Part shown: piece after piece, positions 1-7,275 of the stretch
Position numbering within the stretch: the stretch's first letter is position 1
How the letters are laid out: the number at the start of each line of letters is the position of its first letter
DNA from: Candidatus Heteroruminococcus faecigallinarum
GTDB taxonomy: Bacteria > Bacillota > Clostridia > Oscillospirales > Ruminococcaceae
DNA length: 43,330 bases
NCBI GenBank assembly: GCA_904387055.1
Contig: CAJFKV010000012.1
Location: 1-43,330, forward strand
Direction of reading: 5' to 3'
Translations under genes and position numbers: made by a program
The notes under the pieces: model-generated
The model's input: the letters and a program-made list of their open reading frames with translations, nothing else
What the model was told of the DNA's origin: nothing
The model's database searches: none

Positions 1-3
1 GCT

Positions 4-58
4 GGCAGGCCAATAGACGACGCACTTGTGCGTAGCCTGTAGTATTAGGGCTTTGCCC
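4..58. other. Pair of small hairpins, possible interspersed repeat or RNA tail
   Basis: Two small stem-loops lie in front of the terminator at 71. In the first, CAGGC (6-10) pairs with GCCTG (35-39) and encloses an inner ACGCA/TGCGT hairpin. The second is GGGC-TTT-GCCC (48-58). Three consecutive hairpins with little sequence between them look like the 3' end of a structured RNA or a dispersed repeat unit. The window starts inside it, so its full extent cannot be seen. Function unknown. Confidence 0.3.
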
Positions 59-70
59 GAAACTGAAATA

Positions 71-99
71 CCCCCCGCTTTGCGGGGGGATTTTTATTT
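71..99 (+). terminator. Rho-independent terminator of a gene left of the window
   Basis: CCCCCCGC (71-78) pairs with GCGGGGGG (82-89) around a TTT loop, and a T-rich tract follows (91-100). This is a classic intrinsic terminator. The gene it ends lies outside the window. Confidence 0.85.
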
Positions 100-528
100 T
101 CATGTCAAAAGGATGCGGAGAGGGGAAATAATAATTTTATGCAAAGAGGGACCAAGAAAACGAGTATTTCTGCCGCTCTTTGCAGTAGAAGGCTTGCTTT
201 TTGGCCTGGCGGATGATAAGATGGAGTCTCAGTGTTTGTTTTGGGCGGATCGGACAAAGGGGTCGTTCTGGCTTGCCGCCGCGGATGTTTCAGGGGAAAG
301 AATGGTGAATTTGTCCACATAAACGAAGGCTCCAAGACCGTTTTTCCCCTCCGCCCGGCCAAAACCCCTCGGTATGTTTTTCGACTGGTTAGGTGAAAGA
401 TTGAGGAGAAACGGATTCGTTCTGCACGAAAGAGAAAATTTTTTGCCCCAAATTGAAAAAACAGAAGCATCGTTCCTGTACCTTCGGGCCTGGCTCCGAT
501 ACGATAAAAGCGTATTGGAGGGTCGGCC
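100..528. other. 429-nt stretch without a supported gene
   Basis: Possible reading frames here lack a ribosome binding site and a recognisable protein pattern. The end carries the leader of the XRE gene, with a GGAGGG Shine-Dalgarno just before 529. No clear -35/-10 pair was found. I see nothing else that can be supported. Confidence 0.5.
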
Positions 529-780
529 ATGTTAAAAGAAAGATTGTCAAAAAACCTACGAATTATCCGGGCCGCCCACAAGTGGTCCCAGGAGACGGCT
601 GCAGAGCTCTGCGACCTGAGCCCTCGCTTTTGGAGCAAGGTGGAGCTGTGCAAGGCCAATGCATCCATCGAAACCTTGGAGAAGATTTCGGTTGGCCTGC
701 AGGTCAGTGTGGAAGACCTGCTGAAGGAGAATATGGATCTGGAGGCCGCCATGAAGCCCAGGTCAAAAGGCGAAAAGTGA
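529..780 (+). CDS. XRE-family helix-turn-helix regulator
   Basis: An 83-residue protein that is essentially one Cro/C1-type HTH domain (about residues 4-65). It has the usual order of an N-terminal helix (LSKNLRIIRAAHKWSQ), the turn-helix segment ETAAELCDLSPRFWSKVE, and the SIETLEKISVGLQVSVEDLL segment that closes the fold. It should be a small DNA-binding repressor or activator. The ATG follows GGAGGG at good spacing. It is a single-gene unit ending at the terminator 812-852. The target is unknown and nothing in the neighbourhood suggests a phage or toxin partner. Confident of the family, not of the role. Confidence 0.9.
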   Translation: MLKERLSKNLRIIRAAHKWSQETAAELCDLSPRFWSKVELCKANASIETLEKISVGLQVSVEDLLKENMDLEAAMKPRSKGEK

Positions 781-811
781 CTCCCAGGTTCCTTTGGAAA
801 CGATCGTTCAG

Positions 812-852
812 CAGCCGCTGTTCCCTGTCATGGGAATGGCGGCTGTTTTTTT
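812..852 (+). terminator. Intrinsic terminator after the XRE gene
   Basis: CAGCCGC (812-818) pairs with GCGGCTG (839-845), with an inner TTCCC/GGGAA pairing and a seven-T tail. Confidence 0.9.
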
Positions 853-889
853 GCGGGCCGGGGCGCGGGGCAGAGTTTACAATTTCTAC

Positions 890-918
890 TTGATTTTTCC
901 CGCGAAATGGACTATAGT
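890..918 (+). promoter_or_regulatory. Sigma-A promoter of htpG
   Basis: TTGATT (890-895), 17-nt spacer, TATAGT (913-918). The start point should fall around 925, inside the CIRCE operator. Confidence 0.8.
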
Positions 919-922
919 AATA

Positions 923-949
923 TTAGCACTTTGACGTAACGAGTGCTAA
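923..949. promoter_or_regulatory. CIRCE element (HrcA operator) before htpG
   Basis: TTAGCACTT (923-931), 9-nt spacer, GAGTGCTAA (941-949). This matches the CIRCE consensus TTAGCACTC-N9-GAGTGCTAA at 17 of 18 arm positions. It overlaps the predicted start point just downstream of the -10 box, where HrcA normally represses groE and dnaK operons. It predicts heat-inducible, HrcA-controlled transcription of htpG. Confidence 0.93.
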
Positions 950-990
950 TTCTTTTGTTTTCATTATTCATTTGATAGAGGTGCATGCAG

Positions 991-2874
991 ATGAAAACCA
1001 AGCAGTTCAAAGCAGAGTCCAAGCGGTTGCTGGATTTGATGATCAATTCCATCTATACCCATAAGGAGATCTTCCTGCGGGAGCTGATCTCCAACGCCAG
1101 CGACGCCATCGACAAACTGTATTACCAGTCCCTTTCCGGCCAGGTGGAGGGCCTGAACCGGGACGACTTCGCCATCGACATCCGGGTGGACAAGGAGGGG
1201 CGGAACCTGATCATCCGGGACAACGGCTGCGGCATGACCAAGGAGGAGCTGGAAAACAACCTGGGGACGATTGCCAAGAGCGGCTCCCTGGCCTTTAAAA
1301 AGGAGCAGCCGGCCAACGAGGAGATCGACATCATCGGCCAGTTTGGCGTGGGCTTTTATTCCGCCTTTATGGTGAGCGACTGTGTAACCGTCAAGAGCCG
1401 GGCGGCGGGCAGCGAGGAGGCCTGGTGCTGGCAGTCCAAGGGAGCAGAGGGGTATACCCTGGAACCCTGTGAAAAGGAGGACCGGGGCACCGAGATCATC
1501 CTGCATATTAAGGAGAATACCGAGGAAGAAAGCTACGATGAATATCTGGAGACCTACCGCCTGGAGGAGATCGTCAAGAAGTATTCCGATTATATTCGCT
1601 ATCCCATCCGGATGGAGCTGTCCCACCAGCAGCTGAAGGAGGGAAGCAAGGACGAATATGAAACGGTTACCCAGGTGGAAACGGTCAATAGCATGGTGCC
1701 CATCTGGAGAAAAGGGAAGGGCGAGGTGACCCAGGAGGAGTACAACAACTTCTATAAGGAGAAATTTTTTGATTTCCAGGACCCTCTGCGGGTGATCTAC
1801 AGTTCCACGGAGGGCGCCGCTACCTACCATGCCCTTCTCTTTATCCCCGCCAGGGCGCCCTTTGACTATTACTCCAAGGAATTTGAAAAGGGGCTCCAGC
1901 TTTATGCCAACGGTGTCCTGATCATGGACAAATGCCCCGACCTGCTCCCCGATTGCTTCAGCTTTGTCCGGGGACTGGTGGATTCCCAGGATCTGTCCCT
2001 GAACATCTCCCGGGAGATGCTCCAGCATGACCGCCAGGTGGGGCTGATTGCCAGCCGCCTGGAGAAGAAGATCAAGGGAGAGCTCCAGGCCATGCTGGGG
2101 GGAGACCGGGAAAAGTATGAGACCTTCTTCCAGAACTTTGGCCTCCAGCTGAAGTACGGCATCTACACCAGCTACGGCGCCAAGGCGGAGCTGCTTCAGG
2201 ATCTGCTGCTCTTCCACTCCTCCCATGAGGACAAGATGACCACCCTGGCCGAGTATGTATCCCGGATGAAGGAGGACCAGAAGGCCATCTACTACGCCTG
2301 CGGGGACAGCCTGGAGAAGATCCGCCAGCTGCCGGCGGCCGAGTCGGTGCGGGAGAAGGGATACGAGATCCTCTATCTCACCGACGATGTGGACGAGTTT
2401 GCCCTGAAGGCCCTCCGCGCCTACAAGGGGAAGGAGTTCTGCTCGGTGACCAGCGGTGACCTGAACCTGGAGAGCGAGGAGGAGAAGAAGAAGGCCCAGG
2501 AGATGTCCCAGGAGCATCAGGATCTCTTTGACGCCATGTCGAAGGCTCTGGATGGGAAGGTGAAGGGGGTCCGCCTCTCCTCCCGGCTGAAGAGCCACCC
2601 GGTCTGCCTGGCGGCGGAGGGTCCCATCTCCCTGGAGATGGAGAAGGTTCTGGGTACCATGCCAGGGGAGAACAAGCCCAAAGCGGAGAAGTACCTGGAG
2701 TTGAATCCGGACCACCCCATCTTCCAGACCCTCTGCACCCTGGCAAAGGAGAATCCGGACAAGCTGGCCGATTACAGTCGTCTCCTGTATGACCAGGCGA
2801 TGCTGATTGAAGGGATGCCCATCGAGGACCCGGTCGCCTTCTCGGCACTTCTCTGCCAGCTAATGATTCAATAA
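991..2874 (+). CDS. htpG: HtpG, bacterial Hsp90 chaperone
   Basis: An ATP-dependent cytosolic chaperone of 627 residues, close to the usual length (E. coli 624). The N-terminal GHKL ATPase is intact: [12 protein letters not shown] (about 31-42), DNGCGM (nucleotide loop), GTIAKSG, and the lid/G-rich segment [14 protein letters not shown]. The middle domain has the catalytic-Arg region [11 protein letters not shown]. The C-terminal dimerisation part is present. The ATG at 991 sits 7-8 nt after AGAGGTG; the ATG at 985 would touch the ribosome binding site, so I prefer 991. It is a single-gene unit with promoter plus CIRCE upstream and a hairpin downstream. Control by HrcA is unusual, because in Bacillus subtilis htpG is not in the HrcA regulon. 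Confidence 0.97.
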   Translation: MKTKQFKAESKRLLDLMINSIYTHKEIFLRELISNASDAIDKLYYQSLSGQVEGLNRDDFAIDIRVDKEGRNLIIRDNGCGMTKEELENNLGTIAKSGSLAFKKEQPANEEIDIIGQFGVGFYSAFMVSDCVTVKSRAAGSEEAWCWQSKGAEGYTLEPCEKEDRGTEIILHIKENTEEESYDEYLETYRLEEIVKKYSDYIRYPIRMELSHQQLKEGSKDEYETVTQVETVNSMVPIWRKGKGEVTQEEYNNFYKEKFFDFQDPLRVIYSSTEGAATYHALLFIPARAPFDYYSKEFEKGLQLYANGVLIMDKCPDLLPDCFSFVRGLVDSQDLSLNISREMLQHDRQVGLIASRLEKKIKGELQAMLGGDREKYETFFQNFGLQLKYGIYTSYGAKAELLQDLLLFHSSHEDKMTTLAEYVSRMKEDQKAIYYACGDSLEKIRQLPAAESVREKGYEILYLTDDVDEFALKALRAYKGKEFCSVTSGDLNLESEEEKKKAQEMSQEHQDLFDAMSKALDGKVKGVRLSSRLKSHPVCLAAEGPISLEMEKVLGTMPGENKPKAEKYLELNPDHPIFQTLCTLAKENPDKLADYSRLLYDQAMLIEGMPIEDPVAFSALLCQLMIQ

Positions 2875-2918
2875 TTGTTCTCAATATGAATGACGCAGGA
2901 TTGTATCCTGCAAAACAC

Positions 2919-2953
2919 CAATGGAGGGATTCTGTTCAGGAATCCCTCCATTG
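2919..2953 (+). terminator. Strong hairpin after htpG
   Basis: A perfect 14-bp stem, CAATGGAGGGATTC (2919-2932) with its complement (2940-2953), and a 7-nt loop. The following T-run is weak, so it may act as a terminator or as a 3'-end stabiliser. A second small hairpin, CAGGA-TTGTA-TCCTG, precedes it near 2896. Confidence 0.65.
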
Positions 2954-3132
2954 TTATGCATATCCTGCATCGGAAAAAAGGTGTTCTTTTTGGTCGAAAG
3001 ATGGAAAAAGAAGGAGAAGTTGTGGATATTTCCTGGAGTGACACTCTTATTTGCTGGTTGGGTTGTCGGATTACACAAAGATCTTGTATCCTCAAAAGCG
3101 AAAATGTCCATTGGTAACTTGCCTGTTCTTTC

Positions 3133-3276
3133 AAAAGTTTGACGGGAGCATTCTGTGAAATATGCAAAAAAGAATGGAGAATTCACAGACACGTAAAAAA
3201 TGGACATTGAATTTTGTGAAACTTATGCTATAATAGCGTACGCGTCTGTGTAAAGAGACGGTAAAAGTTTGACGGG
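3133..3276 (+). repeat. 14-nt direct repeat flanking the glycosyltransferase promoter
   Basis: AAAAGTTTGACGGG occurs identically at 3133-3146 and 3263-3276, 130 bp apart, once upstream of and once downstream of the promoter at 3207-3234. An 8-bp inverted repeat TCTGTGAA (3152-3159) / TTCACAGA (3182-3189) lies between them. The arrangement suggests a regulator acting from paired sites. The 452-nt gap 2875-3326 holds no convincing gene. Confidence 0.55.
3207..3234 (+). promoter_or_regulatory. Promoter of the glycosyltransferase gene
   Basis: TTGAAT (3207-3212), 16 nt, TATAAT (3229-3234) with an extended TGC in front of the -10. A small CGTCT/AGACG hairpin (3243-3260) starts right after the expected start point, and the leader to the TTG start at 3327 is about 85 nt. 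Confidence 0.8.
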
Positions 3277-3326
3277 TCCTGCAAGTTCTCGAGGGATCCA
3301 GTGCGCAACGTCAGGAGGGAACAAAG

Positions 3327-4595
3327 TTGTTATCTTTTATCAATGCGTTCAACCTTTCGCTGTTTATTCTGTTCACGGTCCTGTATTCTTATCAGATTTT
3401 TTATGCCTTTGTGGCGCTGTTTCACAAGGTGCGGCCGACGCCGCCCGCCAGCCGGAACCACCGGTATGCGGTGCTGATTGCCGCCCGCAACGAGAGCAGC
3501 GTGATTGCCGAACTGATCGACAGCATCCAGAAGCAGAAGTACCCCAAGGAGCTGCTGGACATCTTTGTGGTGGCCGACAACTGCACCGACAACACCGCCG
3601 ATGTGGCCCGCCGGGCCGGCGCCATCGTTTATGAGCGCCACAACACCGTGCAGGTGGGGAAGGGCTACGCCCTGGACTACATCCTGAAGCTGATTGCCCA
3701 GGATTACGGGGAGGATGCTTACGAAGGGTTCTTTGTATTCGACGCCGACAACCTGCTGGACGAGAACTATGTGGCCGAGATGAACAAGCTCTTCGACCGG
3801 GGGTACCGGGTGCTTACCAGCTACCGCAACTCCAAGAACTACGATTCCAACTGGCTCTCCGCCGGCTACTCCCTGTGGTTCCTGCGGGAAGCCAAGTACC
3901 TGAACAACCCCCGGATGATTCTGGGTACCAGCTGTGCCATCTCCGGCACCGGATTCCTGGTACACAACGATATTATCAAGAAGAACCATGGCTGGAAGCA
4001 CCATCTTCTCACCGAGGATATTGAATTCTCCATCGACAGCGTCATCCAGGGGGAGAAGATCGGCTACTGCGGCACCGCCAAGGTGTATGATGAGCAGCCC
4101 CGCACCTGGGAGCAGTCCTGGAACCAGCGGCTCCGTTGGTCCAAGGGGTTCTATCAGGTATTTGCCCGGTACGGCGGGCGGCTGGTGAAGGGCTTTGTGA
4201 AGGAGCACCGTTTCGGCTGCTACGACATGTTTATGACCATTGCTCCCGCTCTCTTTATCTCCCTGGCAAGTGTGCTGGTGAACAGCGTTTTCCTGCTGTG
4301 CTCCGTGATGGAGTGGTATGTCATTCCGGAAATGATTCCCACCACGACAATGGCCATCGCAACGTCCATCTGCAATTTCTATCTGGTGCTGTATGCCTTC
4401 GGCCTTCTTACCACCCTTACCGAGTGGAAGGAGATTGATACCACACCGTTGAAGAAGATTCTCTATACGTTTACCTTCCCCATCTTCATCTTCACCTATG
4501 TGCCCATCTCCATTGTGGCCCTTTTCCGGAAGATCGAGTGGAAACCCATTACCCACAGCGTCTGCAAGTCCATCGAAGAGGTGGCACGCCGGTAA
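3327..4595 (+). CDS. Membrane-bound family 2 glycosyltransferase (processive-synthase type)
   Basis: A 422-residue inner-membrane GT2 enzyme that transfers sugar from a nucleotide-sugar to a growing glycan or lipid carrier. It has one N-terminal membrane helix (about 8-32), then a GT-A catalytic domain with AARNE (52-56), ADNCTDNT (83-90), the metal-binding DAD (139-141), the catalytic TED (229-231) and the Q(R)LRW motif (267-271). Three C-terminal membrane segments follow (about 303-330, 341-363, 378-400). The set DxD/TED/QxxRW is that of cellulose/hyaluronan/poly-GlcNAc-like synthases. The TTG start is 8 nt after AGGAGGG, and no ATG is suitably placed. It is a single-gene unit, so the product glycan cannot be told from context. 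Confidence 0.9.
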   Translation: MLSFINAFNLSLFILFTVLYSYQIFYAFVALFHKVRPTPPASRNHRYAVLIAARNESSVIAELIDSIQKQKYPKELLDIFVVADNCTDNTADVARRAGAIVYERHNTVQVGKGYALDYILKLIAQDYGEDAYEGFFVFDADNLLDENYVAEMNKLFDRGYRVLTSYRNSKNYDSNWLSAGYSLWFLREAKYLNNPRMILGTSCAISGTGFLVHNDIIKKNHGWKHHLLTEDIEFSIDSVIQGEKIGYCGTAKVYDEQPRTWEQSWNQRLRWSKGFYQVFARYGGRLVKGFVKEHRFGCYDMFMTIAPALFISLASVLVNSVFLLCSVMEWYVIPEMIPTTTMAIATSICNFYLVLYAFGLLTTLTEWKEIDTTPLKKILYTFTFPIFIFTYVPISIVALFRKIEWKPITHSVCKSIEEVARR

Positions 4596-4638
4596 TACCC
4601 GGCGGGCAGCGTCCAAAACAGCGAAAAGAATGCGCAGC

Positions 4639-4672
4639 GGGGCGGACAATCCTTGTCCGTCCCGTTTTCCTT
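4639..4672 (+). terminator. Terminator after the glycosyltransferase gene
   Basis: An 11-bp stem 4639-4649 / 4653-4663 (one G-T pair) with a TCC loop, followed by GTTTTCCTTTT. Confidence 0.8.
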
Positions 4673-4694
4673 TTGTTGTTCTGCCCGCTGGCAG

Positions 4695-4723
4695 ATGACA
4701 AACCCGGCAAAATGTGGTATTCT
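4695..4723 (+). promoter_or_regulatory. Promoter of the GyrI-like gene
   Basis: ATGACA (4695-4700), 17 nt, TATTCT (4718-4723), with TGG directly before the -10 (extended -10). Confidence 0.7.
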
Positions 4724-4757
4724 GAAACTGTTGATGGAATCGATGGGAGGAATGCTT

Positions 4758-5249
4758 GTGGCTCAGCCGGAGATGCAGATAACCGAGTACCCGGAACGGC
4801 AGTTGTGGGGATTGTGGTGCCGGTGCACGCCGGCCACCGCTGCCCACAGCGCCCAGGCGCTGGCCGGGTACTATGGAAAGGCCTCCCCCAAGGAAGGGGG
4901 CCAGCCCTCCTTTCCCTTTTACATCCTCTCCATCGGGAGAGGGGAAAAGGGAGTGGAGTATGACCTCTTTGCCGGGGGAACGCGCCCCGGCGAGGAGCTG
5001 GGGGAGTATCGCCTGCCGGGCGGGCTGTACGCCCAGATGGCAGTAAGCCCCCGGTGGGGAATTGGGACGTTCTGGAACAGCACCCTGGAGGACAAGCGCC
5101 GCCGGATGCTGGAGGAGCTGGCCGCCCGGGGGTACCGTTTTTTGGGGCTGGAGTACCAGCTCCATACAGAGGAAAGCCTTCGCCGCCCGCCGGTGGTTCA
5201 GCTGGTGATGGCGGTGGAAGCAGCCGAGAAGGAGAGCGAGGAGCCGTAG
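4758..5249 (+). CDS. GyrI-like / effector-binding domain protein
   Basis: A 163-residue stand-alone SHV2-fold domain of the GyrI-like/AraC-effector-binding group. It starts VAQPEMQITEYPERQLWGLW, has the central DLFAGG...YRLPGGLYAQMAVSP segment typical of the fold, and ends with the LEYQLHTEE strand. No DNA-binding domain is attached. Stand-alone members bind or hydrolyse small hydrophobic molecules or inhibit gyrase; which applies here is unknown. The GTG at 4758 is 7 nt from GGGAGG, while the in-frame ATG at 4752 touches the ribosome binding site and is unlikely. Its 3' end faces a minus-strand riboswitch transcript that would become antisense to it on read-through. Confidence 0.8.
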   Translation: MAQPEMQITEYPERQLWGLWCRCTPATAAHSAQALAGYYGKASPKEGGQPSFPFYILSIGRGEKGVEYDLFAGGTRPGEELGEYRLPGGLYAQMAVSPRWGIGTFWNSTLEDKRRRMLEELAARGYRFLGLEYQLHTEESLRRPPVVQLVMAVEAAEKESEEP

Positions 5250-5268
5250 CCTCCCGCGAGAACGAGAA

Positions 5269-5299
5269 ACGGCGCCGCCGGCATTGCCGGCAGCGCCGT
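5269..5299. terminator. Long GC hairpin between convergent transcripts
   Basis: A 14-nt arm (5269-5282) pairs with 5286-5299 with one mismatch and an ATT loop. It lies after the GyrI-like stop. The minus-strand side is followed by TTCTCGTTCTC, so it may also end read-through of the riboswitch transcript. Confidence 0.55.
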
Positions 5300-5405
5300 C
5301 TCCTGGTCATTCCGCGGCGGACCCGAATAAGCAAAAGTCCGGCGGCTGCTCGGAGGGTCAACGGGCCCAAACCGAAGACACTCGTCCACGCAGAACCTGG
5401 CGGGC

Positions 5406-5433
5406 AAAGAAAAAACACCACCGGCGGTGATGT
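5406..5433 (-). terminator. Expression-platform terminator of the cobalamin riboswitch
   Basis: On the minus strand, ACATCACC-GCC-GGTGGTGT forms an 8-bp stem (one U-G pair that would be a mismatch on the plus strand) followed by TTTTTCTTT. It lies about 70 nt after the aptamer, where a riboswitch-controlled terminator is expected. Confidence 0.75.
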
Positions 5434-5500
5434 TTTGGAAAGGACAATCTGTCGTGACCGGCTTCTCCCGCCCGAAAAGCCGCAACCCAAAACCCATTCT

Positions 5501-5651
5501 GGCAGGTCTCCTGGCTCCGGCCTTTGGCCTCCCGCGCCTTCCCGGGATTGCTCCCAGTGGCCTTGTGCGGGGGGACAGCCGGTCACAGTAGCGGGGGCTG
5601 CTGCAGATTTTCACTGCATTCCCTTTTGATGCAAAGCAACCAGACGGTACC
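5501..5651 (-). ncRNA. Cobalamin (B12) riboswitch aptamer, no gene downstream
   Basis: Read on the minus strand, the segment carries the conserved blocks of the cobalamin aptamer in order: an AGGGAA block, GTGAAAATCTGC, AGCAGCCCCCGCTACTGTGA, GCCACTGGG, CCGGGAAGGCG and GAGCCAGGAGACCTGCC. A sigma-A promoter lies directly upstream (5655-5684) and a terminator about 70 nt downstream. AGCCGGTCAC in the expression platform (plus-strand 5454-5463) is a perfect 10-nt complement of GTGACCGGCT in the aptamer (plus-strand 5577-5586), offering a switch helix. No minus-strand reading frame with a ribosome binding site follows; the only gene there is the GyrI-like gene on the opposite strand. It is therefore an orphan riboswitch: a regulated small RNA, an antisense RNA on read-through, or the remnant of a lost B12-controlled gene. 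Confidence 0.93.
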
Positions 5652-5654
5652 TTC

Positions 5655-5684
5655 AGTATAGACCCTGGGCCAGATGGTTGTCAA
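5655..5684 (-). promoter_or_regulatory. Promoter of the riboswitch RNA
   Basis: On the minus strand, TTGACA (plus 5679-5684), 18 nt, TATACT (plus 5655-5660). The start would be near 5648, directly at the 5' end of the aptamer. Confidence 0.85.
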
Positions 5685-5768
5685 GAGGAAACGCCGTTCC
5701 TCCACAAAAAATAGGGGAGGGCGCCGCTTGTCCTACAAGATATAGTTGATTGGAAAGGATGATGATCG

Positions 5769-6797
5769 TTGACGATACAAACGCCCTTGCAGCGGTACGG
5801 AACGCTGGGCCCCGCCTGCCAGGAGGAGGAAACCCTGCTGCGCCTGTTCCAGGCGGGGATGACGGGGGTGCGGCTCAACCTGTCCCATGTGGATCTGGAC
5901 GGCTGCGGCCCCTGGCTGGAGCATTTGTGGGAGGCAGCCCGGCGGGCGGGGGTGGATCATCCCCAGCTGCTGGTGGACCTGCGGGGGCCGGAGCTGCGGG
6001 TGGACCAGCTTGCGCAGCCGGTTGCCCTGGCAGAGGGGGAGACGGTGCTGTTGGGAGAAGGGGGCATCCCCGTGCCGCCCATCGTCCTTCCCTCCCTTCA
6101 CAGGGGGCAGCAGATTCTGCTGGACGACGGAGCCCTGCTGCTGGAGGCGGAAGCTCCGGCAGAGGGTGGGGTGGCCTGCCGGGTCATCCGGGGCGGAACC
6201 CTCCGCCCCCGAAAGAGCATTGCCCTGCCGGGCGCGGGCCTTCGTCCCCCGACCCTGACCCCCAGTGACCTGCGCAACCTTTCCCTGGCGGTCTCCTGCG
6301 GGGTGACGGGGGTGATGCTCCCCTTCGTCCGGGACGAGGAGGATCTGCTGACCCTCCGCCGGGTCCTGGAAGAAGCGGGGGGCGGGCAGATCCGGGTATT
6401 TGCCAAGCTGGAAAACCGGGAGGGGGTGGCCATGCTGCCCCGCCTCCTTCCCCATGCGGACGAGATCGTCATTGCCCGGGGAGACCTGGGCAACGACCTG
6501 CCCCTGTGGGAGCTGCCCGCCGTCCAGAAAGAGGTGGCCGCCCTCTGCCGCCAGGCGGGCAAGCCCTTTATGGTGGTGACCCAGATGCTCCACTCCATGC
6601 ACCACAGCGCCGTCCCCACCCGGGCGGAGGTGTCCGACATCTTTAACGCGGTGCTGGACGGGGCCTCCTCCATCATGCTCACCGGGGAAACTGCTGCTGG
6701 GGACTATCCGGTGGAGGCCATGACCTACCTGTGCAAGACGGCCGACTGCGCGCTGGCGTATCAGGAGCGCCACCGGGGAGAAGGGGAAACCCGGTGA
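5769..6797 (+). CDS. Short pyruvate-kinase-family protein lacking the C-terminal domain
   Basis: A 342-residue member of the pyruvate kinase family (phosphoenolpyruvate + ADP to pyruvate + ATP in true enzymes; usual length about 470-580). Conserved blocks: TLGPA and RLNLSH near the N-terminus, DLRGPELR, a shortened B domain ending in the KSIALPG block, the signature VFAKLENREGV with catalytic Lys and metal-binding Glu, ARGDLG, TQMLHSM, and TRAEVSDIFNAVLDG...LTGETAAGDYPVEAM. The C-terminal allosteric domain is absent. Changes from canonical: TKGPE to LRGPE, SFVR to PFVR, GVE to GND. The core could still be catalytic, but loss of allostery or a new role is likely. The TTG at 5769 is the only in-frame start near AAAGGAT. 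Confidence 0.85.
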   Translation: MTIQTPLQRYGTLGPACQEEETLLRLFQAGMTGVRLNLSHVDLDGCGPWLEHLWEAARRAGVDHPQLLVDLRGPELRVDQLAQPVALAEGETVLLGEGGIPVPPIVLPSLHRGQQILLDDGALLLEAEAPAEGGVACRVIRGGTLRPRKSIALPGAGLRPPTLTPSDLRNLSLAVSCGVTGVMLPFVRDEEDLLTLRRVLEEAGGGQIRVFAKLENREGVAMLPRLLPHADEIVIARGDLGNDLPLWELPAVQKEVAALCRQAGKPFMVVTQMLHSMHHSAVPTRAEVSDIFNAVLDGASSIMLTGETAAGDYPVEAMTYLCKTADCALAYQERHRGEGETR

Positions 6798-6887
6798 AGA
6801 TGCACCAGAGAAGGGGCGTATTTTTGTAGCATCCGGAACTAGGATTCCCCCGCCGGGTATGGTATCCTCTAGGGAGGAGGGATTTCC

Positions 6888-7184
6888 ATGAAAGGATGGC
6901 GATTCTGGCGGCCGCTGGCGGTACTGCTGGCGGCGTCCCTGGGGATTCTGGGTCTGTCGGCATGGCTGCTGTACTGGTTTACCGCGCCGGATACCGTGCT
7001 GGGGGACGGGGTTCTCCGGCTGCTGGATCTAGTGCCGGCGGTGCAGCTGGCGTGGCCTCTGTGCAGGCTCCTGTTCCTGGGGTATCTCTATCTTCTGGCG
7101 GTAAAGGCCCTGCGGGTCTATCTGTCGGACCACCGGGGCGGGGAGCGGCCTGCCCGTCCGGAGGAGGAGCCTCCCCGCTCCTGA
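6888..7184 (+). CDS. Small two-helix membrane protein
   Basis: A 98-residue protein with a basic start (MKGWRFWR) and two hydrophobic stretches (about 9-32 and 49-73), then a basic/proline-rich cytosolic-looking tail. No recognised family. The ATG follows GGAGGAGGG. An extended -10 TGG-TATCCT lies at 6860-6868 without a clear -35. Probably a single-gene unit; function unknown. Confidence 0.65.
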   Translation: MKGWRFWRPLAVLLAASLGILGLSAWLLYWFTAPDTVLGDGVLRLLDLVPAVQLAWPLCRLLFLGYLYLLAVKALRVYLSDHRGGERPARPEEEPPRS

Positions 7185-7221
7185 CTAGCCTGGAACTCGA
7201 ATAATGATGGACAAACGAAGA

Positions 7222-7252
7222 AAGCATCCCTCCGCCTGGCGGAGGGATGCTT
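7222..7252. terminator. Bidirectional terminator between convergent genes
   Basis: A perfect 13-bp stem, 7222-7234 / 7240-7252, with a CCTGG loop. The minus-strand side continues TCTTCGTTTG, fitting the end of the AIM24 gene; the plus side would end the small membrane-protein gene. Confidence 0.8.
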
Positions 7253-7275
7253 GTTGTGCAAGGGCCCTGCGGGGA

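Noticed and set aside
964..2715. Long minus-strand open frame opposite htpG
   Set aside because: No ribosome binding site, leucine/glycine-rich low-complexity translation, fully covered by the well-supported htpG frame. It is a shadow caused by high GC and codon bias.
2921..3142. 73-residue plus-strand frame with one hydrophobic stretch
   Set aside because: It starts inside the hairpin after htpG, has no ribosome binding site and overlaps the 14-nt repeat. Not supported as a gene.
3330..5165. 611-codon minus-strand frame across the glycosyltransferase and GyrI-like genes
   Set aside because: Antisense to two well-supported genes and spans a terminator and a promoter; no protein family pattern.
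5198..5614. 138-residue minus-strand frame under the cobalamin riboswitch
   Set aside because: It starts inside the aptamer, crosses the terminator and is arginine/proline-rich without family pattern. It cannot be the riboswitch-controlled gene.
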